Positions 25,447 to 35,741 of a stretch of 64,000 nt of DNA are shown piece by piece. The stretch comes from Paracoccaceae bacterium (lineage in GTDB: Bacteria > Pseudomonadota > Alphaproteobacteria > Rhodobacterales > Rhodobacteraceae). Numbering within the stretch: position 1 is the stretch's first letter; every line of letters starts with the position of its first letter. Under the pieces are notes generated by a model, which searched no databases, was not told where the DNA came from, and was given only the letters and a program-made list of their open reading frames with translations. The stretch lies in contig PAQV01000051.1 in assembly GCA_002709405.1 (NCBI GenBank), positions 26,624 to 90,623 of the forward strand. Reading direction: 5' to 3'. The translations under genes and the position numbers were made by a program.

Positions 25447-25471
25447 CCCGGGCCGTGCCAACCGGCCCGGG
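25447..25471 (-). terminator. Strong hairpin downstream of the TRAP operon
   Basis: Perfect 9-bp inverted repeat (CCCGGGCCG / CGGCCCGGG, 7-base loop) about 115 bp after the DctP stop codon and upstream of the flavocytochrome gene. There is no T-run, so it is only a possible terminator. Confidence 0.35.
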
Positions 25472-25587
25472 CGCGGGCCTGGAATCACTTCGATGCCCGA
25501 AAAAGAACCACAACCGGAGCCCGCCCGGCGCATGGGGCAATCCCCGCGCCGAACCGGGACACAGCCGGTGCGGCACGGGGACAAGGG

Positions 25588-26691
25588 TCAGTCCAGCTTG
25601 GGCATCGCGTCTGAATAGATCCGGGCGGCCATGGCGTCACGGTCACCGCCCAGCTCGTCGACGATCCCTTCCCACTTCAGCAGAAGCGCCTTGTAGGTGG
25701 TCAGGAGCTCTTCGGCGTTTTCGATGCCGCGCTGGTAGGCCAAGTCAAGCATCCGCTGGGACTCGGTTTCGGCAAAGGCATCGAAGGCGGCGGTCAGGTC
25801 ACCCGCCGGCTCGATCACCGCCAGGTCGTGCGTGCCGGCGCCGGCAAGGGCCTCGTCATCCTCGGCCGCGAATTCCAGGGCCACGTCGACAGCGGCCAGG
25901 GCACCTTCCTTGAAGAAGGCGGTCTGCTGGTCTGCTGTCAGGTCGCGCCAGCTGCGCATGTTCATGTTGATCGGAATGCCGCCGGCGAAAGTGCCGATGT
26001 TCATGTCGCTGACGTCGCTGACCACATCATAAAGCGACATCTGGATCAGCCAGGCGGTATTGCCCGCGACACAATCCAGCTGCCCCCGTTCAAGGCCCTC
26101 GTAGGCTTCGGGCACGGTCATGTTGACGGCCGTGCCGCCCGCGGCATTGACCCAGCTGGCCCAGCTGCCAAGCGAGCGGACTCGCAGGCCAGCCATGTCG
26201 TCGGCGGATTCGACCGGCTTGTTGCACATCAGCTTGTAGGGGGGCGTGGCGTGGTAGGCGATCGGCATGATCCCCTGCTCTTCCATTTCGTCCAGGCAGG
26301 CCGGGCAGTTCTGGAAGATCATCTCGTTATAGGCCCCGGCGCCCACCAGGGCGTCGCGCACCAGGATAGAGCCTTCGGACAGCCAGGCCGAGGTCCGCAA
26401 CTCGCCCGGGTGATAGCTGGTCGCCAGCAGGCCCATGTCGGCCACGCCGTCGCGGATCGTCTGCAGCGTGTTCCGCCCGCCGGACACGGTGCCGTCGGTG
26501 AAGACCTGGAACGTGATCTCGCCATCGGTGTCCGCCGTCACACGGTCGAAGAACGGGGTCAGCGACTTGGTGTGCAGCGTGCTGTTGCCGGGGAACCAGC
26601 TGGAATAGGACAGCTTGGTTTCGGCCGCGACGACATGCGGGGCCAGGGCCAGGGCCAGCACGCCCGTGGCAATCTTGAACTTCGCTTTCAT
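25588..26691 (-). CDS. TRAP transporter periplasmic solute-binding protein (DctP type)
   Basis: 367 residues from the ATG at 26691, which has GGAGG 7 bp upstream and opens a Sec signal peptide (cleavage near VVAAE); the track adds 19 unlikely residues. TRAP DctP features include the LSYSSWFPGNSTLHTKSLTPFFDRV start, the conserved arginine region GLRVRSLGSW (carboxylate-binding arginine, TRAP signature) and a C-terminal helix. It binds an organic acid and delivers it to the DctQM membrane complex coded just upstream. The shared operator with the acyl-CoA operon suggests a carboxylate degraded by that operon. Confidence 0.92.
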   Translation of the reverse strand: MKAKFKIATGVLALALAPHVVAAETKLSYSSWFPGNSTLHTKSLTPFFDRVTADTDGEITFQVFTDGTVSGGRNTLQTIRDGVADMGLLATSYHPGELRTSAWLSEGSILVRDALVGAGAYNEMIFQNCPACLDEMEEQGIMPIAYHATPPYKLMCNKPVESADDMAGLRVRSLGSWASWVNAAGGTAVNMTVPEAYEGLERGQLDCVAGNTAWLIQMSLYDVVSDVSDMNIGTFAGGIPINMNMRSWRDLTADQQTAFFKEGALAAVDVALEFAAEDDEALAGAGTHDLAVIEPAGDLTAAFDAFAETESQRMLDLAYQRGIENAEELLTTYKALLLKWEGIVDELGGDRDAMAARIYSDAMPKLD

Positions 26692-26769
26692 GGTATCCTC
26701 CCTGAGAAAGCCGTTATTTCGGGTTGTCCCTGCCCGGCCGCGCCACAAAGGCCTCGGCCGGGCGGGCGG

Positions 26770-28077
26770 TCATTGCATCGACAGCGGGATCAGCAGGCTG
26801 ATCTGCGGGAAGGCCACCAGCAGGCCGACGATCAGCACCTCGGCCGCAAGGAACCAGGTCAGGCCCTTGAAGATGGTGCCAAGCTGAACGGCATCCCCGA
26901 TGACCCCGCGCACCACGTAGGCGTTCAGGCCGACCGGCGGGGTGATCAGGCTGATCTCGATGAACTTGACGGTCAGCACGCCGACCCAGATCAGGTTCAG
27001 GTCGGCCGCCTCGAAGAAGGGCAGGAAAATCGGGATCGTCAGCAGCAGCAGGCCCATCGGATCCAGGAACATGCCCAGCACCAGGTAGATGCCCCCGATC
27101 ATGGCCAGCAGCAAAAGCGGGTCGTAGGCGAAATTGTCGGCCAGCCCGCTCATGAACTGGGGCACGCCAGCAAAGGTCAGGAAGCGCGAGAACAGGGTCG
27201 CCCCGATGGCGATGTAGAAGATCGTGCCGGTTGAGCGCAGCGTGTCGACGATGCTGTCGAACATCACCTTCGGGGACATGCTGCCCCGGAAGACGGCGAT
27301 AACGATGGCCGCGAAGGCGCCGAACCCCGCCGCCTCGGTGGCGGTGGCAAAGCCCGCGTACATCGACCCAACGACGGCCAGGATCAAAAGCGGCAGGGGC
27401 GCAATGTCGCGCAGGGCGCTGATCCGGTCGGCCCAGGTGACCTCTTCGGTGATGGCGGGCGCCAGGTCGGGATTGTAACGGCAGCGCAGGATGATCATCG
27501 CCCCGTAGACGAAGGCGGTCAGCAGGCCGGGCAGGATGCCGGCCAGCAGCAGCATGCCGATCGACTGGCCGGTGAACATGCCGTAAAGCACAAAGAGGAT
27601 GCTGGGCGGGATCATCGTGCCGATGGTCCCCGAAGCCGCGACAACGGCCGTGGCCAGCGACGGCGCATAGCCGTAGCGCAGCATCTCGGGCACGGCCAGG
27701 CGCGACATGGCGGCCGCCGTGGCCAGGCTGGACCCGGACGCGGCCGAGAACCCGGCGGAGGCGTAATTCGTGGCCACCGCCAGCCCGCCCGGAAGCCGGC
27801 TGAGCCACAGCCGGGCGCAATCGAAGAGGCCCTTGGTCAGCCCGCTGTGAAAGGCCACCGCCCCCATCAGCAGGAACATCGGGATGGCCGACAGCTCCCA
27901 CTTGGCGACGATCTCGAACACCATGCTGCGGGCGACGCCGACGGTCGCGCGCTCGCCCATGATCGTGTAGATGCCGCCCAGCGACACGACGCCCAGGGCC
28001 ACGCCGATCGGGACACGCACGGCCAACAGGGCCAGCAGCACGCCCATGGCCGAGAAACCGATTTCCAGGTTGCTCAT
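26770..28077 (-). CDS. TRAP transporter large permease (DctM type)
   Basis: 435 residues with about 12 hydrophobic segments and DctM-type patterns (LLMGAVAFHSGLTKGLFD; SGSSLATAAAMSRLAVPEMLRYGY; IPIFLPFFEAADLNLIWVGVL; PPVGLNAYVV). It carries the Na+-coupled transport path. The start overlaps the DctQ stop codon by 4 bp; the DctP gene follows after 78 bp. Confidence 0.94.
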   Translation of the reverse strand: MSNLEIGFSAMGVLLALLAVRVPIGVALGVVSLGGIYTIMGERATVGVARSMVFEIVAKWELSAIPMFLLMGAVAFHSGLTKGLFDCARLWLSRLPGGLAVATNYASAGFSAASGSSLATAAAMSRLAVPEMLRYGYAPSLATAVVAASGTIGTMIPPSILFVLYGMFTGQSIGMLLLAGILPGLLTAFVYGAMIILRCRYNPDLAPAITEEVTWADRISALRDIAPLPLLILAVVGSMYAGFATATEAAGFGAFAAIVIAVFRGSMSPKVMFDSIVDTLRSTGTIFYIAIGATLFSRFLTFAGVPQFMSGLADNFAYDPLLLLAMIGGIYLVLGMFLDPMGLLLLTIPIFLPFFEAADLNLIWVGVLTVKFIEISLITPPVGLNAYVVRGVIGDAVQLGTIFKGLTWFLAAEVLIVGLLVAFPQISLLIPLSMQ

Positions 28078-28568
28078 GTCCGGCCGTCTTTCCGGCCGCG
28101 CAGGTGGGCAGCGGCATAGCCGAGCGAGGCCAGGGCGATGATGGCCAGCCCCACGACGGCGACCCAGCGGCTGGGCCAGATCGGCACGTCGAACCCGCGC
28201 ACGGGCAGCATCTCGTCGTACTTGAAGGCCGAGCGCGCCTCGAGCCAGCCGGCATAGGCCAGAAAGCCCGCATAGCCCGCCCCCAGAAGGGCCGCCAGCC
28301 CATCGACGATGGACACGGTACGGCGCGACGCCCAGCCCAGGAACACCTCGACCACCACCTGTTCGTTCAGCAGCGCCACGATGGCCAGCCCGGCGAAGAC
28401 CGCGCAGACCATGTAGTAGAACGAGACGAATTCAAGCGTACCGGGGATCGTGATGCCGAAGGCCGACCGCAGGATCACCTCGAGCGTGATGTGCAGCATC
28501 ATGATGATCATCGCGGCGCCGCCAAGGACCACCAGAAGACGCCGGAGAAAGGTGAAGACCACCGTCAT
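28074..28568 (-). CDS. TRAP transporter small permease (DctQ type)
   Basis: 164 residues from the ATG at 28568, giving the usual DctQ size and start (FLRRLLVVLGGAAMIIMMLHITLEVILRSAFG). The track's 242-residue version adds a non-conserved leader. Four membrane helices are predicted. The ATG overlaps the stop of a 13-codon leader ORF (28565-28606) that itself has a very strong ribosome site, so DctQ translation may be coupled to it. First structural gene of the dctQMP operon. Confidence 0.9.
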   Translation of the reverse strand: MTVVFTFLRRLLVVLGGAAMIIMMLHITLEVILRSAFGITIPGTLEFVSFYYMVCAVFAGLAIVALLNEQVVVEVFLGWASRRTVSIVDGLAALLGAGYAGFLAYAGWLEARSAFKYDEMLPVRGFDVPIWPSRWVAVVGLAIIALASLGYAAAHLRGRKDGRT

Positions 28569-28606
28569 GACGCCGAGACACCGGCTTGCCTGCAACCCTG
28601 GTTCAT
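28565..28606 (-). CDS. Short upstream leader ORF (13 codons) coupled to dctQ
   Basis: The peptide MNQGCRQAGVSAS is preceded by GGAGGAGGA four bases from its ATG, the strongest ribosome site in this operon, while dctQ itself has no good site. Its TGA overlaps the dctQ ATG (ATGA). This arrangement suggests translational coupling; no regulatory amino-acid run is apparent. Too short for the ORF track. Confidence 0.5.
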   Translation of the reverse strand: MNQGCRQAGVSAS

Positions 28607-28801
28607 CTGTTCCTCCTCCGGCGGGGCCTGTGCTGGCCCCCAAGCTTCCCGATGCACCGCCACGGATCTGAATGGGCCCCCTGCCTCCCACGGCGCTGGC
28701 CCGTCCGACGACGGTGATCTCCTCCCGATGTCCGGTGCCGATCCGTGACCGGACACCGTGCTCCCATTGACGGGTAGCAAAATCGAGAGGTCCTTTCAAC
28801 A

Positions 28802-28824
28802 TTTTTAGTGCAATGTACTAAAAA
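28802..28824. promoter_or_regulatory. Operator-like palindrome upstream of the TRAP operon
   Basis: Arms TTTTTAGT and ACTAAAAA are perfect inverted repeats around GCAATGT; only one of eleven base pairs mismatches. A TTGAAA that could be a -35 box (minus strand, 28794-28799) follows immediately. The same sequence with four changes occurs at 42247-42269 in front of the acyl-CoA operon and tetR. Confidence 0.7.
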
Positions 28825-28949
28825 ACAGGAGGCACGATTTTTCCATACCAAACCATGACGTTGTTTGCCCCTGACCCGCCGAAACAGGCGTCGGCCGGTG
28901 ACGTCGGGTGTCGAATTACCAGCTGAAGAATGTGCAGATGGGCACAGGA

Positions 28950-30309
28950 TCAGACCCTGCGGGTCTGCCCGTCCCAATGCGGGGCCCGCAGGGCGACCTT
29001 GTCGATCTTGCCCAGGGCGGTCATCGGCAGGCGGTCCACCAGGTGGAAGGCCTTCGGAGCATGCACCGGGCCCTTGCTGGCCCGCACGTGGTCGCGCATC
29101 TCGGCCGTGTCGGGCCGTGCGCCGTCGTGGGGGACGACATAGGCCACCACCGCCTCGCCCACTTGTCGTCCGGGATCCCGATCACCGCGGCCATCGCCAC
29201 CATGTCATGCGAGGCCAGCACGTCCTCGACCTCTTTCGGGTAGACGTTGAACCCGCCGGACACGATCTTGTCCTTCAGCCGGTCCTCGATGGTCAGCCGC
29301 CCCTCGGCATCCGCGATGGCGATGTCCCCGGTGTGCAGCCAGTCCCCGCCCATGGCCTTGGATGTCGCCTTCGGGCGTCAGAAGCCGCACCATGGCGGTC
29401 GAAACCGGGTGTCCGCAGGCCGCCAGCAGGTCGGGACGGTCCGGATCGTGGTCTCCCCGGGGCAGCACGGCGATCGGGTAACATTCCGTCTGGCCATACA
29501 GCCGGGCAAAGACGGGACCCAGCGTGGCGATCCAATGCGCCAGGCGCGCCGGGGCCATCGAGGCCATCGGGGCCGCGCCGTAAAGCAGCAGCTCCAGTGA
29601 GGCCAAGTCGTGGTCCGCGATGTCGGGATGATCGAGCAAGGCGTAGATCATCGTCGGCACCAGAAGCCTCATGTTGATCCGCGCGCGGGCAATGGTCGGC
29701 AGGACCTTCCCCGCCCCGAAGCCGCGCATCAGGTAGACCGGGCCGCCGCGCAGCAGGACCGGCACGATCTTGGTGCCACCAACATGGCTGATCGGCGCCA
29801 CGGCAAGGTCGCCCGGCGTGTCGGGCAGGTCGAGCGGAGGACCCGAATGCGCCCCGGCCAGCCGGACAAGGTCCGTCTCGCCGCCATCGCCCAGCGTCAG
29901 GTGCAAGGGCTCGGGACATTCCCCGGCCAGATCCGCCGCCCCGGCCTCATGGTCCAGGCCATCCACGATGACTGCGCGGGGCGTCAGTTCCGCGATCTGC
30001 GCGGCCTGGTCCGGGCGCGTGCCCAGCGGGTGCAGGTTGCTGACACCGGCCCCAAGGGATTGCGCCGCGATGACCGCGCACCAGTACACGGCCCGGTTCG
30101 ACGCCAGGATGGCGACGCAATCGCCCGCACGGATCCCACGCTACTGGAGCACGGCCTGCATCCCGTCGATCAGCCGGGGCGGCCTCGGCGCAGGTCATCC
30201 GGCTCTCGGGCCAGACAAAGGCCGCGCGGTGTGGATGCCGGGCCAGGGCCCTGAGAGCCAGCGCCGCATCGGTCGGGCCGCTACGGGCCGTCCACGGATC
30301 CTCTGTCAT
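28950..30309 (-). pseudogene. Acyl-CoA synthetase (class I AMP ligase) pseudogene with three frameshifts and a stop
   Basis: A full AMP-dependent acyl-CoA ligase can be followed from a start at 30309 (MTEDPW, with GGGGGAGG upstream) to the C-terminal lysine region (ALGKIDKVAL). It is interrupted four times. An extra base near 30180 breaks the frame after AEA/RLID, and an in-frame TAG lies about 11 codons later (30142 region). An extra base near 29354 separates LTPEGDIQ from GGDWLHTGDIAIADAEGRL, and a missing base near 29153 separates GIPDDKW from GEAVVAYVVP. Motifs typical of the family are visible (GQTECYP; TGD; KDKIVSGGFNVYPKEVE). It would have been the last gene of the acyl-CoA operon. Sequencing error seems unlikely given four separate lesions. 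Confidence 0.8.
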
Positions 30310-30409
30310 GTCCGGTCGCCTCCCCCAGATAGCCATGTGCCAGCCGGCCCACGACACCGGCCAGCGGGCCGCCAGCATGTCCCTGAGCACCGAAGGCCGT
30401 TCTGGCCCT

Positions 30410-30455
30410 TGGTTTGACCCGTGGCTTGGCCTTGGGCTTGATCCTGGGCTTGACC
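30410..30455. repeat. Short degenerate direct repeats
   Basis: The unit GGCTTG(A/G) with flanking C/T-rich bases recurs about five times in 46 bp (two exact GGGCTTGA copies) between the acyl-CoA dehydrogenase gene and the broken synthetase. No function is apparent; slippage during decay of the region is possible. Confidence 0.35.
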
Positions 30456-30482
30456 CATATCCATCTGTCCCCGGAACCACCC

Positions 30483-31616
30483 TTAGGCGGTCAGCCCCCG
30501 GGCAATCACGATGCGCTGCACATCGCTGGTGCCTTCGTATATCTGGCAGACCCGGACATCGCGATAGATCCGCTCGACCGGAAAATCGCGGGTATAGCCA
30601 TAGCCGCCAAAGGTCTGGATGGCGTCCGAACAGACCCGTTCCGCCATTTCCGAGGCAAAGAGCTTGGCCATGGACGCGGCCTGCAGCGCCGGTTCGCCCG
30701 CGTCGCGCAGCGCGGCGGCATGCAGCACCAGCTGGCGCGCGGCCTCGATCCGGGTGGCCATGTCGGCGAGGCGAAAGGCCACCGCCTGGTGCTCGATCAG
30801 CTTGCGCCCCATGCTTTCGCGCTCGCCGGCATAGGCAATCGCCGCCTCCATCGCCGCGCGCGCCATGCCCACCGATTGCGAGGCGATGCCGATCCGCCCG
30901 CCTTCAAGGTTGGCCAGCGCGATGCGATAGCCCTGACCTTCCTCGCCCAGGATGTTCTCGGCCGGGATCTCGCAGCCCTCGAACACGATCTGCGCCGTGT
31001 CGGACAGGGTCTGGCCCAGCTTGTCCTCGATCGAGGCGACCCGGTAGCCCGGCGTTGCCGTCGGGACGATGAAGGCAGAAATGCCCTTCTTGCCCGCGTC
31101 CGGATCGGTCACCGCAAAGACGATGGCCGTGTCGCCGTTCTGCCCGTTGGTGATGAACTGCTTCACCCCGTCCAGCACCCAGCCCGCATTGGTCCGCCGG
31201 GCCCGCGTCTTCAGCGCAGAGGCGTCCGACCCGGCGTGCGGTTCGGTCAGGCAAAAGGCCCCAAGCGCCTCGCCCCGGGCCATCGGCCGCAGGAAGGCCT
31301 GCTTCTGCTCCTCGGTGCCGAACTTCAGGATCGGCGCGCAGCCCACCGAGTTATGGACCGACATGATCGTCGAAACGGCCCCGTTGCCGACCGCGATTTC
31401 TTCGAGCGCGACCGCATAGGCCACGTTGTCGACGTCGGCTCCGTCGTAGTCTTCGGGCACCAGCATGCCCAACATGCCAAGCGCGCCCATCTCGGCGATC
31501 TCGTCCTTGGGGAAATGCTTGGTACGGTCCCATTCGGCGGAATTCGGGGCCAGCCGGTCGGCCGCGAAACGGCGCGCCATGTCCCGGATCATGGTCTGGT
31601 CTTCGGTCAGTCTCAT
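30483..31616 (-). CDS. Acyl-CoA dehydrogenase (short-chain/butyryl type)
   Basis: 377 residues from the ATG at 31616. N-terminal helical domain ([17 protein letters not shown]), FAD-binding middle strand ([16 protein letters not shown]), and C-terminal [33 protein letters not shown]. The glutamate in IYEGTS is at the catalytic-base position of short/medium-chain enzymes. It introduces the 2,3-double bond into acyl-CoA and passes electrons to ETF. Eighth intact gene of the acyl-CoA operon. Confidence 0.93.
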   Translation of the reverse strand: MRLTEDQTMIRDMARRFAADRLAPNSAEWDRTKHFPKDEIAEMGALGMLGMLVPEDYDGADVDNVAYAVALEEIAVGNGAVSTIMSVHNSVGCAPILKFGTEEQKQAFLRPMARGEALGAFCLTEPHAGSDASALKTRARRTNAGWVLDGVKQFITNGQNGDTAIVFAVTDPDAGKKGISAFIVPTATPGYRVASIEDKLGQTLSDTAQIVFEGCEIPAENILGEEGQGYRIALANLEGGRIGIASQSVGMARAAMEAAIAYAGERESMGRKLIEHQAVAFRLADMATRIEAARQLVLHAAALRDAGEPALQAASMAKLFASEMAERVCSDAIQTFGGYGYTRDFPVERIYRDVRVCQIYEGTSDVQRIVIARGLTA

Positions 31617-31626
31617 TACGATGGTC

Positions 31627-31734
31627 CTACAGCTTTTCGACGGCAATGGCGTCCGCGACAGGGATCCCGGACACGGTGCCCCGGACCCCGCCCATCGGGG
31701 CCCGGGCCATGCCTGCCTTCACAAGAGGATCCAT
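31627..31734 (-). CDS. Small ORF of 35 codons in the acyl-CoA operon
   Basis: It fits exactly between the NMO-like gene (stop 31748) and the acyl-CoA dehydrogenase gene (start 31616), has an AAAAGGG sequence upstream, and ends [10 protein letters not shown]. No family recognised; it could be a relic of a larger gene or a real small protein. Confidence 0.3.
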   Translation of the reverse strand: MDPLVKAGMARAPMGGVRGTVSGIPVADAIAVEKL

Positions 31735-31747
31735 TTTGGCGCCCTTT

Positions 31748-33885
<2,138 letters not shown>

Positions 33886-33891
33886 AGTCTG

Positions 33892-34674
33892 TTATCCCTT
33901 CTGGAAATCCGGTTTGCGGCGGTCCAGGAAAGCCTGGACGCCCTCGCGCCCCTCGGGGCCTTCGCCCGCCGCAACGATGCTTTGAAGTTCACGGTCCATC
34001 TGCGCGACGAAGCCTTCGGTCATGCCCGTCTGCATCAGCCAGCGGGCCCTGCCCATCGCCCCCACGGCGCGGTCGGCCAGGCTGGCGGCCAGTGTGTCAC
34101 CCTCGGCGATGAGGCCGTCGGGCGGCGCGATCCGCGTGGCCAGGCCGATGGCAACGGCGTCCTCGGCGCTCACGCAGCGGTTCGACAAAATGATGTCCTG
34201 CGCCTGCCGCAACCCGACAAGGCGGGGCAGCATCCAGGACATGCCACCATCCGGGGTCAGGCCGATGCCGCCATAGGCCGCGGTGAAATTGGCCTCAGGC
34301 GCGGCCAGGACGAAATCTCCGCTGATCGCCAGGCTCATGCCAGCACCGGCGGCGGGGCCGTTGACCAGCGTGACCAGCGGTTTCTTCATCGCCGCGAACT
34401 GGGCCAGCGCCTGGTGCAGCGTTCCGGCCAGCTTGGCCAGGAAGGCACCGATGGCATCCCCGTTCCGGGCAAAATCGCCAACATCGCCGCCGACGCAGAA
34501 CATCCGCCCGGCCCCGGTCAGGGTCACCACCCGCACCTCGGGATCATTGGCGACCGCCAGCGCGGCCTCCAGCAGCGCATCGGCCATCGGCTGGTTGAAG
34601 GCATTGCCCGCGTCCGGCCGATTGAGGGTCAGGCGGGCGACGGGGCCCGCGCGGTCGATCAGGACTTCGGTCAT
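33892..34674 (-). CDS. Crotonase-family protein, probable enoyl-CoA isomerase (PaaG-like)
   Basis: 260 residues from the ATG overlapping the kinase stop (ATGA). Oxyanion-hole elements GRMFCVGGDVGDF and NGPAAGAGMSLA are present. The two catalytic glutamates of true hydratases are absent: the first position falls in GAGMSLA and the second in AAYGGIGLTPDGG. An aspartate in TPDGG matches the catalytic aspartate of PaaG-type isomerases. So a delta3-delta2 isomerase or related activity is more likely than hydration, which the FadJ-like protein can supply. Confidence 0.85.
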   Translation of the reverse strand: MTEVLIDRAGPVARLTLNRPDAGNAFNQPMADALLEAALAVANDPEVRVVTLTGAGRMFCVGGDVGDFARNGDAIGAFLAKLAGTLHQALAQFAAMKKPLVTLVNGPAAGAGMSLAISGDFVLAAPEANFTAAYGGIGLTPDGGMSWMLPRLVGLRQAQDIILSNRCVSAEDAVAIGLATRIAPPDGLIAEGDTLAASLADRAVGAMGRARWLMQTGMTEGFVAQMDRELQSIVAAGEGPEGREGVQAFLDRRKPDFQKG

Positions 34675-35741
34675 CGGCAGGCCTCCATCGCATCGACGGC
34701 GAGGTCGACAAGCCGCGGATAGGCCGCCACGCGCTCCGCCGCATGGGCCGAGGCCGCCTGCCCCCGTGCCACCCGCCCCTTGATCCCGTGAAAGATCGCC
34801 GCCAGCCGGAAGAAGTTGAACGCAATGTAGAAATCGTAGTTCGGGATGTCGTCGCGCCCGGTGTTGGCGCAATATTCGGCGACGTATTCAGCCTCGGTCG
34901 GCAGCGAGAGCGTCACCGGATCCACGTCGCCGATCCCGGCCACGATATCGGGCGGCATCCGGTACATGATCGCGTGATAGGCAAAGTCGGCCAGCGGGTG
35001 GCCCAGGGTCGACAGCTCCCAGTCCAGCACCGCCAGGATGCGCGGTTCGGTGGGGTGGAAGATCATGTTGTCACAGCGAAAATCGCCATGGACGATGGTG
35101 CTTTCGTCACCGTCGGGAATGGCGGTCGGCAGCCACGCGATCAGCCGGTCCATGCCCGCGTCGCGGCCCGCGTCCTCGTCCGCCAGGTAGCTTTTGCTCC
35201 AGCGTCCGATCTGGCGTTCGAAGTAATTGCCGCGCCGGCCGTAATCGCCCAGCCCGACCGCTTCGGGATCAAAGCCGTGCAGCTGCGCCAGCACCCGGTT
35301 CATCTCGGAATAATAGGCCCACCGGTCGGGGGCCGGCACCTCGCGGAAGCCCGCGTCCCAGAAGATCCGGCCGTCGACCATGTCCATCACGAAGAACATG
35401 GACCCAACGATGCTGTCATCCGTGCACAGGCCATGGACCCGCGCGACCGGGAAGCCTTGGCGATGAAGCGCGCCCAGAACGCGTGCCTCGCGATCCACGG
35501 CATGAGCGCCCTTGGCCAGTTGCCCCGGCGGCTTGCGGCGCAGCACGTAATCGCCGCTTTTGGCCACCAGCTTGAAGGTCGGGTTGGATTGGCCGCCCTT
35601 GAACTGAAAAAGCTCCACCGGCCCTTCGAAGCCGTCGACATTGGCCCGCAGCCAGCCGGTCAGGGCCTCCATGTCAAAGCCGAACCCCTCGCGGACCGGG
35701 ACCACGCCGGCATTGGCCTCGGCGCTCAGCGCGTCACTCAT
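34671..35741 (-). CDS. APH-family phosphotransferase, LvaA/ACAD10-11 kinase-like
   Basis: 356 residues from the ATG overlapping the dehydrogenase stop (ATGA). Aminoglycoside-phosphotransferase fold: nucleotide-binding N-lobe (FKGGQSNPTFKL, VLRRKPPG), catalytic loop IVHGDFRCDN and metal-binding LDWELSTLGHPLADF. The pairing with an ACAD10/11-like dehydrogenase corresponds to the kinase half of ACAD10/ACAD11 and to LvaA of Pseudomonas levulinate catabolism, which phosphorylates 4-hydroxyacyl-CoA. It is unlikely to be an antibiotic-resistance gene in this context. Confidence 0.88.
   Translation of the reverse strand: MSDALSAEANAGVVPVREGFGFDMEALTGWLRANVDGFEGPVELFQFKGGQSNPTFKLVAKSGDYVLRRKPPGQLAKGAHAVDREARVLGALHRQGFPVARVHGLCTDDSIVGSMFFVMDMVDGRIFWDAGFREVPAPDRWAYYSEMNRVLAQLHGFDPEAVGLGDYGRRGNYFERQIGRWSKSYLADEDAGRDAGMDRLIAWLPTAIPDGDESTIVHGDFRCDNMIFHPTEPRILAVLDWELSTLGHPLADFAYHAIMYRMPPDIVAGIGDVDPVTLSLPTEAEYVAEYCANTGRDDIPNYDFYIAFNFFRLAAIFHGIKGRVARGQAASAHAAERVAAYPRLVDLAVDAMEACR

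Noticed and set aside
28950-30309. Several separate small genes in the acyl-CoA synthetase region
   Set aside because: The ORF pieces join into one AMP-ligase when the frameshifts are corrected.
34671-35741. Aminoglycoside resistance gene
   Set aside because: The APH fold is there, but the operon context and ACAD10/11-like partner point to CoA-ester metabolism.
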